Of a stretch of DNA of 64,000 nt, positions 30,901-43,109 are shown in pieces. Position 1 is the first letter of the stretch, and each line of letters begins with the position of its first letter. The translations under genes and the position numbers were made by a program. The notes beneath the pieces were generated by a model. That model was not told the DNA's origin. It saw nothing but the letters and a program-made list of their open reading frames with translations, and ran no database searches. Source of the DNA: Rugalucina vietnamica (lineage: Eukaryota > Mollusca > Bivalvia > Lucinida > Lucinidae); NCBI GenBank assembly GCA_964017185.1, contig OZ024875.1, forward strand, positions 27,227,456 through 27,291,455, read 5' to 3'.

Positions 30901-33862
30901 TGTGTTATGCTCCCCCATCGGAATATGCAAAAATATTCCTTGACTACCGGATTAGTTTTTGAGCTACAGGCAACCCAAAAACACCATTTTTGCCATTGAA
31001 CTCAATGGGGAACATGGAAATAGATGTCGGATTTCGCATATAAACATTTTTCTCCAAAATTCCACGATGAAATTAAAAAAAAAAAAACAAAAAAAAACAA
31101 ACAAACAAACAAACAAACAAACTGATATTATCTGCGTGAACACTTTGGAACAGGTCGCTTGAAAAAAAGTCCTTGACAACCGTGCTCGTTTTCGTGCTAT
31201 TTGAGGTTTTGCTATGTATGGTAGTGCGTTTTTGGTATTTTCCGCGCCGTAACGTAACGTCGTGGCGCGAACACGCGTTGCATCTCAATGTCGCAGGAAT
31301 TACAATAAATGCCTATTATGGCAAAAATTCTCATTTTCTGTGTTTTGGTGAAAATTTTCCGCAGTCTTTAATGGAGAAAAATGTAAAAATCGTACTAAAT
31401 GACGTAAAAGCTACAGCTTTCGGCGCGACATAAAAGCATCGCTTCTCGTTCCGCTGCCGTCGCAAAGCAACGTCGCACGTTACGCTGCATAACGACGTTT
31501 TACAACACCCTGACCTTAAGCTACACGTCAACTCATATCTACGCAACTTACCATCATATCCGCCCATGACGTAGATGATGCCGTCCATACAGACACAGGA
31601 GAAGTTGCTCCTTCCCAGGCTCATACTGGGACCCGGATACCACTGGCGACGGGCGGTGTCGTAGTGCTCAACTAGAAAATATGAAAAACTATTTCACGTA
31701 CCATTATTGGTCGACCATTTTAAAAATCTTTGAAGTACATGCATAGTTAGAAATCGTGTTTTTCTAGAGAAATCCTTATTTGTTATGTCACATTTCATGT
31801 AATTGACATCTTTCTGCAAGCCGCCAGTTTAATAGCTCAAATGGACTAAAAGCAACTTAATTAGTCTGCCTATTACCTAACCGGAGAGGGGTTGCAGGTT
31901 CGATTCTGGGCTTCTCCAGTCTGTCGGATGAGACTATAAACCGAGGTACCGTCTCAATATGATCTTAGCTGTTGGTGGGACGTTAAACCCCAAATCAACC
32001 AAGCTAACCAAAGCCATACATGTTAGTACAGAGGTATTTTTCGCCTTAGGCCATCACAGTTTCTGCCCACATAGATCTAAAGAAATATATCGTTCGGTCA
32101 AAAGACTGTGCAATTTCTAATTTCCTGCAAACCTGAGTCAAGCCTTGCGGCGCCATCGTATCCTCCGATAGCATAGATCTTGTCATCGCAGACCGCCATG
32201 CTGACCCCACTCCTGCTGGTTGTCATAGGCTGTAGGAGCGTCCACTGGTCAACTACCGGGTCATACCTCTCCGCCGAGAACAGGCACGCGTGTCCGTCAA
32301 ACCCACCAGCAACGTACAGTTTACCTATAATAATTTGAAATAAAATAACGTTAAAACGCTGAAAGAAAGAAAGAAAGAAAGACAGAAACAAACAAATAAT
32401 GTGCATTTATTTCTATTTGTTTTTTATTTTATTCAAAGTGTTCTAAATTTAAATTCGGTTACACTGTAGTTTCTGCCTCCAGATGATCTTCGATGTTAAT
32501 GGGACGTAAACGCTAACGTCTATAGTCTAATCGAGATAACAGATAATTCCTGGTCAAAAACGAGTATTTACCCTGACAATTGACTGCCCCGGCATCGCTT
32601 CTGTTCTGACACATAGGTTTGACAAGCGTCCACTGGTTGGTACTTTGGTTGTATCTCTCCACTGAATTATGCCTCTGTCTACCGTCATAGCCCCCGCAAG
32701 CGTAAATGGTACCGTCAATCTCTGCTGCGCTAACGTAACACCGTGGCATATACATTGGAGATCTTTCTTCCCACTTTCTTGATGAAACGTCAAAACATAG
32801 CACGCTGTTCAAGTAGTGTGAGCCATTGAAACCACCAAGAACGTAGATTTTATCCTCAGTCGTTACACTGCCATGGTATGCACGGGGTGTGGGGAGCTGG
32901 CAATCTTTAATTGCAAACCATTGGTCTATATTTCTGTCATAAGCTTCTATAGTGTCTGTCACGCCGTCCTTTCCCCACCCACCAATGATGAAAATAACCG
33001 TTCCAGGAATACGTGGATTTGCGTACTTTTCTACCTCTCGCGCGTTCAGTTGCGCAATGATGTCTTTCGGCGAATTTCTGTTCTTCACCAACTTCGAGAA
33101 TCTCCTTATATGTGGCCAGGTGCGAGTCTGTTTCATGTCTTTCCTGCTCATCAAGGTCTTCACAAAACTTTCCTCGCTCAAAAATGGAAGTCTGGTTGCT
33201 CCCAAGAGCGACTGTAGATGCTGCTTGCGATCCGGTGGAAAGAATTCAACCCATCTTATAACTGCGTCCAAAACTTCGTCTTCCTTTGCAACGTCCAAAC
33301 GGTCATTCGAAATGATATCCAGCAATTCATCGTGCTGAAGCTGAACAAATTCTTGGCTACGTTGTGTAATCTGCTTGAAGTTAGAGAGTACATACATCCA
33401 ACATCTGTCCGTAAGCTGTTTGCAGTTGTAGTACTTGGCAAATCTGAGAAGACCGACACAATTTTCAGGTGAAAGCTGGTGAGATAGAAAATTTATACAT
33501 TCTTCAAGCAAAGACAAAATGCTGAACCTGTCGGCCGCTTCAAATAATTCTTCAACATTATGAGAATCAAGACTGACCTGTTTTGTGTATGCATACTGGA
33601 TGATCACTTCCATCACATTTGCGGAAACGCCATGAATTTTCACGTCACTCAGTTCCGTCTCCCTCAATCCGTTTGTGAACAAAGCCCTGAAGAATTCGCT
33701 ACAACTCGCGAGCACAGCTCGGTGTACGGGCAGTTTCTTGTTTTCTCCGGGAATACAAATGTATGCGTCACAGAAAGTGCCATTTTCACGCATCAACGCC
33801 AAATGCCGTCGAAATTCGTCATCGTCAGCAACAAATAAACCGCATTTGGGCTTTTCTTCCAT
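27964..33862 (-). CDS. KLHL10-like: KLHL10-like BTB-BACK-Kelch protein (4 exons)
   Basis: Exons (5' to 3' on minus): 33862-32572, 32324-32133, 31671-31552 and 28250-27964. All junctions are phase 1 with GT/AG sites, giving 629 aa. Residues ~20-130 are a BTB domain with the conserved Asp32 and His47 and SEFFRALFTNG. Residues ~135-240 are a BACK domain (NCVGLLRFAKYY). Residues ~285-600 hold six Kelch blades, marked by FIIGGW, YVLGGF, YACGGY, YVAGGF, YAIGGY and YVMGGY. Phrases such as IGGWGKDG, PRAYHG, RCYVS and GRSAVSACTV point to the KLHL10 subgroup. KLHL10 proteins are substrate adaptors of cullin-3 ubiquitin ligases that act in spermatid differentiation; a male germline role here is inference. 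A 94-residue last exon adds a charged tail after the final blade. Exon 1 carries BTB, BACK and three blades unspliced. The 3.3 kb last intron holds a foldback and a TTAA element. Subgroup assignment could be off to a close KLHL paralogue. Confidence 0.9.
28768..28808 (+). repeat. Poly(A) run
   Basis: Near-uninterrupted A tract in the last KLHL10-like intron. Confidence 0.85.
28985..29135. repeat. Palindromic hairpin repeat, relative of the 29201-30510 cores
   Basis: TTATATGACAATTTTCATATCG...CGTATCAACC faces its inverse GGTTGATACG...GAAAATTGTCATATCG around a GAGGGCC-rich centre. The same hairpin, more diverged, forms two adjacent cores in the foldback to the right. Confidence 0.7.
29201..30510. 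mobile_element. 1.3 kb foldback element
   Basis: The outer ends TTATCATATATTTCCTGTAA and TTTACAGTAAATATATGATAA are inverse. The left arm 29218-29600 is inverse to 30000-30490, including CATATGCGATACAGGCGC and the CATATCTCCCTAGGG block. The CCTAGG block is duplicated on both sides. Two ~175-bp hairpins sit side by side in the middle, centred near 29700 and 29889, each GTATCAACC...GGTTGATACG. No coding frame of interest. It lies in the last intron of the KLHL10-like gene. Confidence 0.65.
30725..30848 (+). repeat. tRNA-like SINE fragment
   Basis: GTGGCCTTGTGGTTTAGTAC (A-box-like) and AGAGGTTCGTTACC (B-box-like) about 30 bp apart. The repeat abuts the TTAA of the next element. Confidence 0.45.
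30853..31515. mobile_element. TTAA-flanked terminal inverted repeat element (663 bp)
   Basis: GGTCAGGGTATTGTAAAA at the left and the inverse TTTTACAACACCCTGACC at the right. TTAA sits directly outside both ends (30849-30852 and 31516-31519). TTAA duplication is typical of piggyBac and Kolobok superfamilies. The size and lack of a transposase frame make it non-autonomous. An A-rich and (AAAC)n run lies at 31075-31121. It is inserted in the last KLHL10-like intron, 33 bp from the end of exon 3. Confidence 0.75.
31865..32010 (+). repeat. tRNA-derived SINE with GGGACGTTAAAC tail
   Basis: B-box-like GCAGGTTCGATTCTGGG, then CGGATGAGACTATAAACCG and the tail GGTGGGACGTTAAACCCC followed by AAATCAACC. 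It lies in the second KLHL10-like intron. Eroded relatives of the tail occur at 59490-59545 and 32480-32510. Confidence 0.6.
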
Positions 33863-34074
33863 TTTCTTCTTGTGTCGTCTATACTTTTGGTGGTGTTGTC
33901 TATGATTTGTTTTGTTGTTGTTGTTGTTGTCTATCTATCTATCTATCTCTGTATACTGCCGTTGCTTCTTTGCTTGTGAACGTAACTCGTTTTACGTTGC
34001 GTACCGAGAAAGGAAGTCAGGAAAAACAACCATTTGACGCATGACGTCAATTTGATCTAATTTTTGGCGGCGTC
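33863..34074 (-). promoter_or_regulatory. KLHL10-like 5' region with CRE and E2F-like motif
   Basis: Upstream of the KLHL10-like ATG are (GTT)n and (ATCT)n runs (33910-33947). A perfect cAMP response element TGACGTCA lies at 34042-34049, about 180 bp from the ATG, with TTTTTGGCGGCG next to it (34061). CREM-type CRE control is known for many spermatid genes, which would suit a KLHL10-like gene. Promoter function is inference; the motifs are visible. Confidence 0.35.
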
Positions 34075-34329
34075 ATGTTCGAAACTTCGACGCAACATTT
34101 CGGCTGCCGTGAAAAACTTGGTAGATTCTATCATGGGGCTCGCAACAATTTTCAATCAACGTGTTTGTCCATTTTCTGGCCACAACACAAGTGAGAAAAA
34201 GGACCTCATTCGCTGACCTGATGATTGGGGAGTTCAGTTCGTATAGGCTAACATTCAACTTAATCATATTTTCTGTCATATTTTCATGTATGGTAGGCTA
34301 AAAACACCACTCACAGAGGCCAGGTCTCA

Positions 34330-34505
34330 ACGTTTGGTTTGGTTATGAATAGACATCTCAGTCACAATTTTTCAGTCATGTCGAGACGGAGCTACCGCTT
34401 CCTGGATATTCCCAAGTACTGTGGAAAGCTCAAGGACACTACACGGCTGGGGTAGATATCGAACTACCCAAGGAGTCCAGCCACTACGCCACCGCGCTTC
34501 CCTCA
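34330..34505 (-). repeat. tRNA-derived SINE relative, copy 2
   Basis: The minus strand has GCGGTGGCGTAGTGGCTGG (A-box-like) and GGTAGTTCGATATCTACC (B-box-like), then GCCGTGTAGTGTCCTTGAGC. The same body is found at 25545-25700. Confidence 0.5.
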
Positions 34506-34829
34506 AACTTTGGCAAACTTTGTTCCATGCTGAAGGATCGAACATGCGACTTACTGCTTTATAAAGGATCGATGAAATAATCTAGGGGTTTCTATCAATA
34601 CGTCTATACTATTCTAAAAAGTTCATGTACCAGAACTGTCTTGAAATACCATGACAACTGCTGCAGCTTCCAGCATTTTTTTTTTATGTTTTATCAGTTG
34701 GTATCAGTATATCAGTAATCCTTTATCCATCGAACACGCATATAAAGTTGTCATTTGAATATGAATGGGTTAGTTTCTCATTCTCGTGGTGAGGGAATTC
34801 AAATTGACACCATATGTTAGGCATGTTTG

Positions 34830-35100
34830 TTTGATTTGATGCTTTACGTCCCAGTCAACAGCAATAGTCACGTCGGGGCGTTGCCTCCATTTTATGGGAC
34901 TTTTACCCAACATTATGATGTCATGACACTCAAAATGTGCTTCATAAATATAACCACCCAACTAAGCCAATAAGACTTATGGTTTGACTAAACCACATTT
35001 CCTGGGCAGGCTCAGACATGAGCGGTTAACCAGTAGATTAGAAGCGTTGCCTGGAGGCACAAGCAGCCCATCTATTTCTCCTAGGCCCCCACCCAGATGT
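34830..35100 (+). repeat. SINE-like repeat S8, uninterrupted copy
   Basis: GATGCTTTACGTCCCAGTCA to CATCTATTTCTCCTAGGCCC. The same sequence, with the phrases GATGTCATGACA and ATAACCACCCAACT, is found split at 17615-20150 and inverted at 48650-48905. This copy shows the empty site for element W. Confidence 0.65.
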
Positions 35101-35153
35101 CAAGCATGTAAAACATAAATCAATGCATTAGCAGAAAATAGTTTTCATTCAAT

Positions 35154-35159
35154 TTTATT
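35154..35159 (-). terminator. Candidate poly(A) signal of the Notch-ligand-like gene
   Basis: AATAAA on the minus strand, about 355 bp after the TGA at 35513. It is the first canonical signal seen downstream. The 3' UTR would be 35512 to roughly 35135. Confidence 0.45.
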
Positions 35160-35512
35160 GCATTGTCAAATATTTCATACCTTAAAATATATACATTGAT
35201 AAAGATAACAATAACAAATAACAGATCACATGGTTGTCAGCTTAATATTTGATGGATTGCATTATGTTTCATTATTGCAAGTTACGTTTCAAAAGCCAGT
35301 ATTATAGAAACTGACAGAATCATTACACTGGTGAAATTCCAAATTCATAATCTTGCCGAGGGACTGGGAAGGCAGTTCCTAACACAAGAGAAATGAAATG
35401 AAATGGAAACTCAACGTTGATGACGGATGGAGTTCATATATGAGCCAAACTTAACAGGGTTGTGTTTATTGTAGTGACTGCCATAGAGACAGTCGATTTT
35501 CAAAAAGGTCTA

Positions 35513-35962
35513 TCAGCTATAATTGGTCTGGTCCGATGAGAATGTAGGGTTGATAAATCCTTGCTCCTCTTTCTGTTTCAATTTTCTGGAATAAGAGAAC
35601 AACAATAAATGAATGAAAAAGTTAGTCTTATAATTGTTCTTATAATTATTCAGCAATAGCCACGCCCCTTACTGAGTCCGTTAGCTTAGCATAACTTTAA
35701 TATTTACAATTGGCTCTGTGATTTTAAACCTTAAAAACCTATGGTTTTTGTCAATTTTGTTATTTATGAGCACTGGTTAATACGACATGTTTGCAAAAAT
35801 ATAATCATTTATAACATGGTGAATGAAAGCAGTGGTACCGTTTCTAAAACACTGGGTCCCTACTTACTTGTCTCTGAAGCAGCCTATCACAACGACTACC
35901 GTAATGATAACAGCAGCTCCGAGACAACCTGCCAGTACCGGCCAGTGGTCATGCATCCAACT
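35513..35962 (-). CDS. Last two exons: membrane helix and short cytoplasmic tail
   Basis: Exon 35962-35868 encodes SWMHDHWPVLAG and then a Val/Ile-rich helix (AAVIITVVVVIGCF), stopped by RDK. Exon 35585-35513 encodes KKLKQKEEQGFINPTFSSD and ends at TGA. The inside has only 28 residues, positively charged next to the membrane. No PDZ-type C terminus or Lys-rich long tail like that of Delta/Jagged is seen. QTNYS ends the protein. Confidence 0.85.
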
Positions 35963-38900
35963 CTGAAAAAATAAAATAGCTTTTATTTAACACATATATA
36001 CCTGTAATGGCCCAGGATGAATACGTTATAAGAAGTTGGATATATTCATATAATAATTCGTGTAACAGCAGCCCAACCAGTAATCATAGACTCAACACTT
36101 ATGGGATAAAATTGTCACCAAAATTATAGAACGACCCGTGGTGCTTTTTAATGCCCAATAATGGAAAACAAGAAAAAGTATATAACATGTAGTTTACATG
36201 TTATACAAGGCGTTGCTAAAAGTTAACCGTTAAGGAAAAGGGCAAGCTTTGCACTGGGGCTGCAATATCAGGCGTCTTGTGGCCATCCATTAGGTAGGGT
36301 ACAGAAGTTATTTACTAAACTGATAGGTCTCTTGTGTGTAGCATCAACAGATTGCCCATTTTCTGCAAGTTTTGACCGTCAAATGGCATTCGACCCTCTT
36401 CGTACACAATACAAGAGCTATTCTGCCAGCAAACAACGACCACTGCTTATGGATGGCATTGTGTATAGGGTGAATGTCAAAATTTAGATTTACAAACTAG
36501 AATTGGTGATATAAAATTTATAAAGTTCGGGTGAATTTCAAAACAAGTTTTTTTTTCATTCTTGTATGTACCGAACCATTGATCCGTAGCGTTGAAAAGT
36601 CGACAGAGGAGCACCTGGTCCATTCGCGACTGCACACATTACATTACCTGTGAACCTGTCGGTTTTGGAGTATCCTCGGTTTGAGATTTCCAAATTCCAG
36701 TGAAAGGGACTGGAAACAACGTCTCCATCTTTGACGGTGGTACGTTGTGGAAAGCTGTTAATAACAGGCTCTCTGTCAATGATGTATTCCCGCACGTACT
36801 GACAAATTCTACTACACTGCCACTGAAATCATAGATGGTGCATGCCAATGAAAGCATATAAACAGATACATGTACGTTCATGAGCCCGCAAAAATGGCAA
36901 ACTTAAAATCAAGAAGTTTCTCATTCACTTAATTCTGGTTCTGTTAATAAGGCTATTCAAAAGAGTGCTTATTAACGTGTTTAAGTATGATTTTCTGTTA
37001 CCGTTTTAAAAGGAACATTTTAGCCTTCACATTGTGCCATGAGTTACAAAGAGCAACACCGATGCAAACAAATCCTCCGAAGAATTTTAAGATTTCAAAC
37101 TTTTACCAAACAATCAGATACATCAGTAGTAATAAGCGGTACCCTGGCGCATTTCTATTGATCTCGACACCGAAGTGCCGGGCAACTATCGTTTTATACT
37201 TACACAACAGATCTTATAAAAAGTTTCACTTCTTGGCCTCCACAGGTATGCTGTATAAATTTATAGATGGAGGATATAACTTGTTCTTTCACAAGTGAGG
37301 TAATATTGTGGACAAACTGCATCTCAAAGACGGTACCTGAAAATTATTATCATTTGATAAGTGATCATGTATGCCTGTGTATGCTTAGGCTTACATACAG
37401 AATATGTCTAAACTTGGTCATCCGTCCAATAAAAATGTAGCAAAAGTCCAGTTTTAAAAAGGGACGATCAAATCTTAAATTTTATATATAAAACATGACA
37501 TGCCTTTATGAACAATTTTTTTTTCAAAGATTACCTGCCAGTGAAGATGGAATTGGTATTTCGCATTTCTGACCCTGCCAGCCTGTCTGACATGCGCATT
37601 TATAGCTTCCTGGTAGATTTGAACAAATTCCGCCATTTTCACAGCGAGTATTAATACATTCATTGACGTCATTAGCACATGTGGCGCCAGACCAACCCTG
37701 CATACAACTGCACTCAAAAGATCCATTTTTATTTGAACATGCAGCAAAATTTTTGCAGGGATGATACGCGTCACACTCATTTACGTCAAATTGGCACTGG
37801 TCTCCCGTCCAGGCATTAGTACATACGCATTCTGTTGTGTTTCCCGTCACGTGACAAGTACCGCCATTAAAACATTTGCGAAAAGCACACTGGTTGATGT
37901 AAACGTCACATTCTGATCCTGTAAAACCACTATAACAATTACAAGTAAAACTGCCTTGCGTGTTTGAACATACCCCATTACCATGGCAACGCCGAGAGGT
38001 ACATTCGTCCACGTCCTCTAAGCAATTAACTCCTCCCCAACCCTCTTTGCATGTGCAATTGTAACCACCGCGAAAATTGGTACAATTGAATGCGTTTACA
38101 CTGCAGTAGTTCAGGTTGCATTCGTTCTTATCCTCCTGACAGTTACTACCCACCCAACCGTCCTGACATGCGCACAAATAGCCATTTTTATCATTCTGAC
38201 ATGTACCATTATTATAACATGTGACGTTGACACAGTGTTGAATTGTCGTCTGGCAGAGCTCGCCTGTATAACCACTGTTACAATAGCACTGAAAGCTACC
38301 AGGGGAGTTGATACACGCACCGTTGTCGCCGCAAATATAAGGTTGGGTTACACACTCATCAACATCATCTCCACAGTCGTGACCGGTCCAGCCCTTCTGG
38401 CAGGAACAGTTGTAGGACCCAGGCGAGTTTGTGCAAGAGGCATTGTTATGACAGAAAGAGTTTCTCTTACACTCATTAACATCCTCGTCACAGAGTTTTC
38501 CCTGCCAGTGTTCATCACAGTCGCAGTAAAAATCAAAATCGTCCATGAGTTGTTCGCATGTCGAGTTATGAGCACATATGACCCTGGCACAAAGGTCAAG
38601 ATTTTCACATTGAGGCCCGCTCCAGCTTCCCTGACAGAAACAATGAGGAGTTCCCGTAGTATTCGTAACACAAATACCATCATTTTTGCAATAGTCTGTA
38701 CATGGATCCGTCTTATTTTGACAAAGTTTTCCACCAAATCCTGTCTGGCACGTGCAAATAAAGCTTCCTGGAGTATTTGTGCACGTGCCTGAATTTATGC
38801 AAGGTTTCTGCTGGCATTCGTCCACATCTTGATCACAACCTTGGCCGAAAAATCCGTCAAAGCAGAGGCATTTGCCCATAAAACAGTGCCCATTAACACA

Positions 38901-41900
38901 TGTGCTATTGTCACAGATGAACTTTTGGTTACAATTTTTACCCGTCCATCCGCTGGCACATGCGCATCTATAACCACCATCTTGGCTTAACAAACAATCC
39001 CCATAGATGCATGGAGAAGGGTAACAAACTGGACTTCTGTCGGTGCATATCAATCCGTCCCACGCTGGTGGACAATGGCAAATGAATGATCCAAATTTAT
39101 TTGTACAAGTCCCATTATTTTGGCAAACATTTTGCTGGCACTCATTGACGTCATCGGAGCACGTGGGTCCTTGAAGACCAGGCGGGCACGTGCAGTTAAC
39201 TGAGCCAAAAACAGCGGTACAACGACCGTCACCACAAGGGTTTGGGTGACATAGATCTACCTTTTTAGCACAATCTGGACCATACCATCCTGTAAGAAAA
39301 AGACAAATGTTTTCTTCAGACTCATTCTTTTGACAGAAATTGATACAGAGTGTGATTGTTTTGTGGCCACACGATAAATTGACAATCATTTGCGAATGAT
39401 TACAATGCTCGTAGGTCGTAACGTTATGGCGCACGTGATTTGTAGGGAAACTTAAAAAAACTTAAAAGCATAAAGAACTTAAAAAATACGAACTGGAAAA
39501 CTTGAATACGCTAAAACAATACGGAAATCAAAGAACATGCACAACATTGAAGCAATGTTTCATTTCAAAACGTACTTCAACAGAAATGTAATTCACATTT
39601 AGGTCTATGTGGTACAGGATCTGATAGCAAGTAAGGATTAATACTAACTCGTCTATTTTGATAGAACTTACCAAGCGAGCATGTGTCATTTCCGCTCACA
39701 GGTAAACAACTGGGCCCAGCATGACCGGGAGCACACCAAGCCAGAATACGCAATTTTAATCTGAATAAATAGGAAACCAAACAAAATTCAAGTACTGTTG
39801 TGATAACAAAAATAACTTAACACCCAAATGGAAATAATCTTGTGCTTCGATATCTGGCCTTCTGATCGTTTAAGATCAAAGTTGAAACTGACACCAAGTG
39901 GTGGTATAAACAACTTATATATGTTGAAAAATAAAATCAGAGTACACACACGATTCAACATGTTTTACTAAAACCAAACAAACAAACCAACCAAACTTAC
40001 GTTACAATATTTGTCAACATCACCTCCGTTTCCTGTGTGTCTGTTACATTATCACCGATGCTCAGATTGAAAGTCCCATTTACATGGTCAATTACGTCAA
40101 ACGTAAGCCCACCCTGATCACTGTCCATAATGGTAACGTCGATACCTGTGGTGTTCTGAAAATTTATATAAGAAAGACGGTTGGAATCTTAGGCCAGTTT
40201 GCATGTAATAGCAGCCAGTGTCGCTACTATACATTATTCAAGGCTGTGGTGTCAGTCAGATAGATCTCTAAATAGCTGCTACCGTGAATAAGATTCCTGA
40301 AATCTCGATATTATTGTGAATATAAGGTCATATCATTTAAGCAGCGGAAACAATTTTAGATATTTGTCAGTATGGCTGAAGATGCCAAGAAAAGCAAACC
40401 ACATTCCTGATGCTGTAGCTAGTTCACATTTCTACCAACAAAAACTGCACTGAATATGATATCGCATTTCGAAAATATAAATGCAACTAATAAATGGACG
40501 TATTTTGTAAAAACAAATTGGCCTGTTTACACCCCTTGACCAAACTATATGCATATATCTTGCATGATATGGCTCTTATGGTCATGTCAAGTTTTTCATA
40601 CCTCTGTCAACCTCATGGCCCCTATCATAGGATGAGAAATAAATGTCGACCCGTTAGTACGATCCAGCAATGTAGGCCCACAGAGCTCCAGTGATAATGT
40701 GTTGGTAAATGTCAGTGACGAGACATAGGCTCCAATACACTCTCCGTTTACAACTCTGTAGGAAATAGTGGTATAATGTTTTATGGGACTTTGACCATTT
40801 TCTCTTTAGAACGGCGTCTGGTGGATAGCGTTCATGTTATGATATTCTTATTATATCACCCAAATGAAGTATACGCGTTTGTACTACCAACAGGGGCATT
40901 GCGATTTCATAATATCCTACGAAAAAATAAATCACAAAAAAGTAATTATGGTTCACACTAAGAGAATGAGAACTTACTTGCCGATGCAAATCGAGAAATA
41001 GACGTCGCAGGTGTCAGGTGCCTGCCCACAGTTGTTCATCTTTTCAGTGTCACAGCACCGACGCCCACCAAGGCGATTGGCTGTCCCCAGTGGGTGGTCA
41101 AAACTCTTGATTTCTATCCCGATGTAGACATTTGGAACAATATGCTTGAATAGTAAAATCGTGTGCAAGTTTTGAAACTTGGGGGATATATCAGAATATT
41201 GTTTACTCATCACTGCTTATTACGGTACAGTTGTTGTCAAATAGCATTACTAATATACTTCATGGATGCTTATTTTTTGAATGCATAAAATCATGATGTT
41301 GAATTTCAAGCAAATACAAAGTGCCAGAAATTCTGAGGCCTTTGCTTTGCTGATAGACCGTTATATTCAAAATATCACACACAAATAGTAATTTATTCTT
41401 ACGGTTAACAGTACTTCCATGTGGGTTACGATATGCTATAAACTCCAGCTAGAGCTGAAAGTATAAGAAGTCGTGGTATGCACTATGGCGACCGTAAGGC
41501 CCCCATAGTGCCCCTATTACTACTATTTCTATATTATCTGTAAACGACAGTCTCACCTCGCCATAGTTTTTAGGAGCAATAACTGGTCCCCTAACAAGAC
41601 CCGCGGGAAAGTAAGCAGTGAGCGCCTGGTCCGTCTTCAGTTGCAACAGGGACTCGAACTCTATGGGGCTGATCTGACGATTGTTACAGAACGCAGTGAA
41701 TGACAAGGTGTTGCTGGAAACAAAAATATGTATTAGTCTTAAAAGGATAGTTTGACCATCACTTTATACCGGAGACCCTAATAAAAGCTTTTCTGGTACA
41801 TATGATCTATGTTAGCTCTTTACAAAGTTGTGTTACATGAGGCAACTGATAAACGGTGTTCAAATCTAAAACACATGACCAATATATTTACGAAGAGCGT

Positions 41901-43055
41901 TCAAAAAGTTCGCGGAAAAGTGCCACCATATTCTTATTTTGTAAATCAGCTGAATTAAACTAGTATAGTTATACAGACAAACATTATTTGTACGTATACA
42001 GCAAATTTTGCTGCTCTGGCATGAAAACAATGTTAACAGTGGTTGCTATGGAAACCGTACATCACGATTACCGGCCCACTTTTGTTCATTTTTGCAAAAA
42101 GTCGATGTTTAATGATGACGTTGCATTTGATAGTTTAACGTGCTTTTTTCACCAAACTTTGTATGAGCAAAGTTCAATATGTTTGCGGTGAGCACATGGC
42201 TTCATATAAGTGTGTGACGTCATTTGGGCATACAGCGGCCATATTGTTTAGTGGGTATGTCTAAAATGCGAAGGGAACAACGGTATTCGATGAATTGTGT
42301 TTGGAACGGACTTAAAAAGAAAGAAACACTGCTAACAGCAGAAAGCGCATATGGCAACAAAGAAATTAAGTAAACGGCAATCAACAAGTAGAATGCATGA
42401 TTTCTACACGGCCAGAAAAGCGTCCATGTCGACTTGCGCAGCGTAACGTCAAATAACGTCATACTGTCGAAAATGATCGGCGTGATAGAAAAGAGTAGAA
42501 TTCGTAAAATACACAACATATCGAATTGTAGTTTCGGTACAATTCATCGCATTATACACACAGAACTGACGCTTAGACACCCGTATGCCAGGTAGATTCC
42601 AAAAATGCTTAAGAGCTAGCCAACAGCGGCATGAATGCGTATAGCATGACGTTGTTATGACGTTGGGACGGTTTTACTGATGCTACCTTAGAAACGCACG
42701 TGATTTAACGCCTAATTTTCATCCAATTTTATTCAAATTTTGTGCATATGTTAACTTAGTCTATATGTTAATTTAAAACATGCACATAGAACGTAAATTT
42801 CCAAAGACAATTACAAATCTTGCAGCACTTTTCCTCGAACTTTTTGAATCCCCCTCGTACAATTGATTAGCCCATCATTTTGGTACAAACCTCGCCACAT
42901 CTACTAGTGGATAGTCAACCTCGGACTGTCCAGGGCAGACTTCGTTAGCCATAAAACTGTTGACTTCTCTGCTCAACTGAGGCTGCTGATCCTCAGTTAT
43001 ATTGGTCTTGAACTCCAACAACACTTCATCTGGAAAATGAAATATTTCAAGTTTT

Positions 43056-43109
<54 letters not shown>

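Noticed and set aside
38235-38792. 185-codon plus-strand frame
   Set aside because: Shadow of the EGF exon on the opposite strand; the minus-strand reading has the full EGF pattern.
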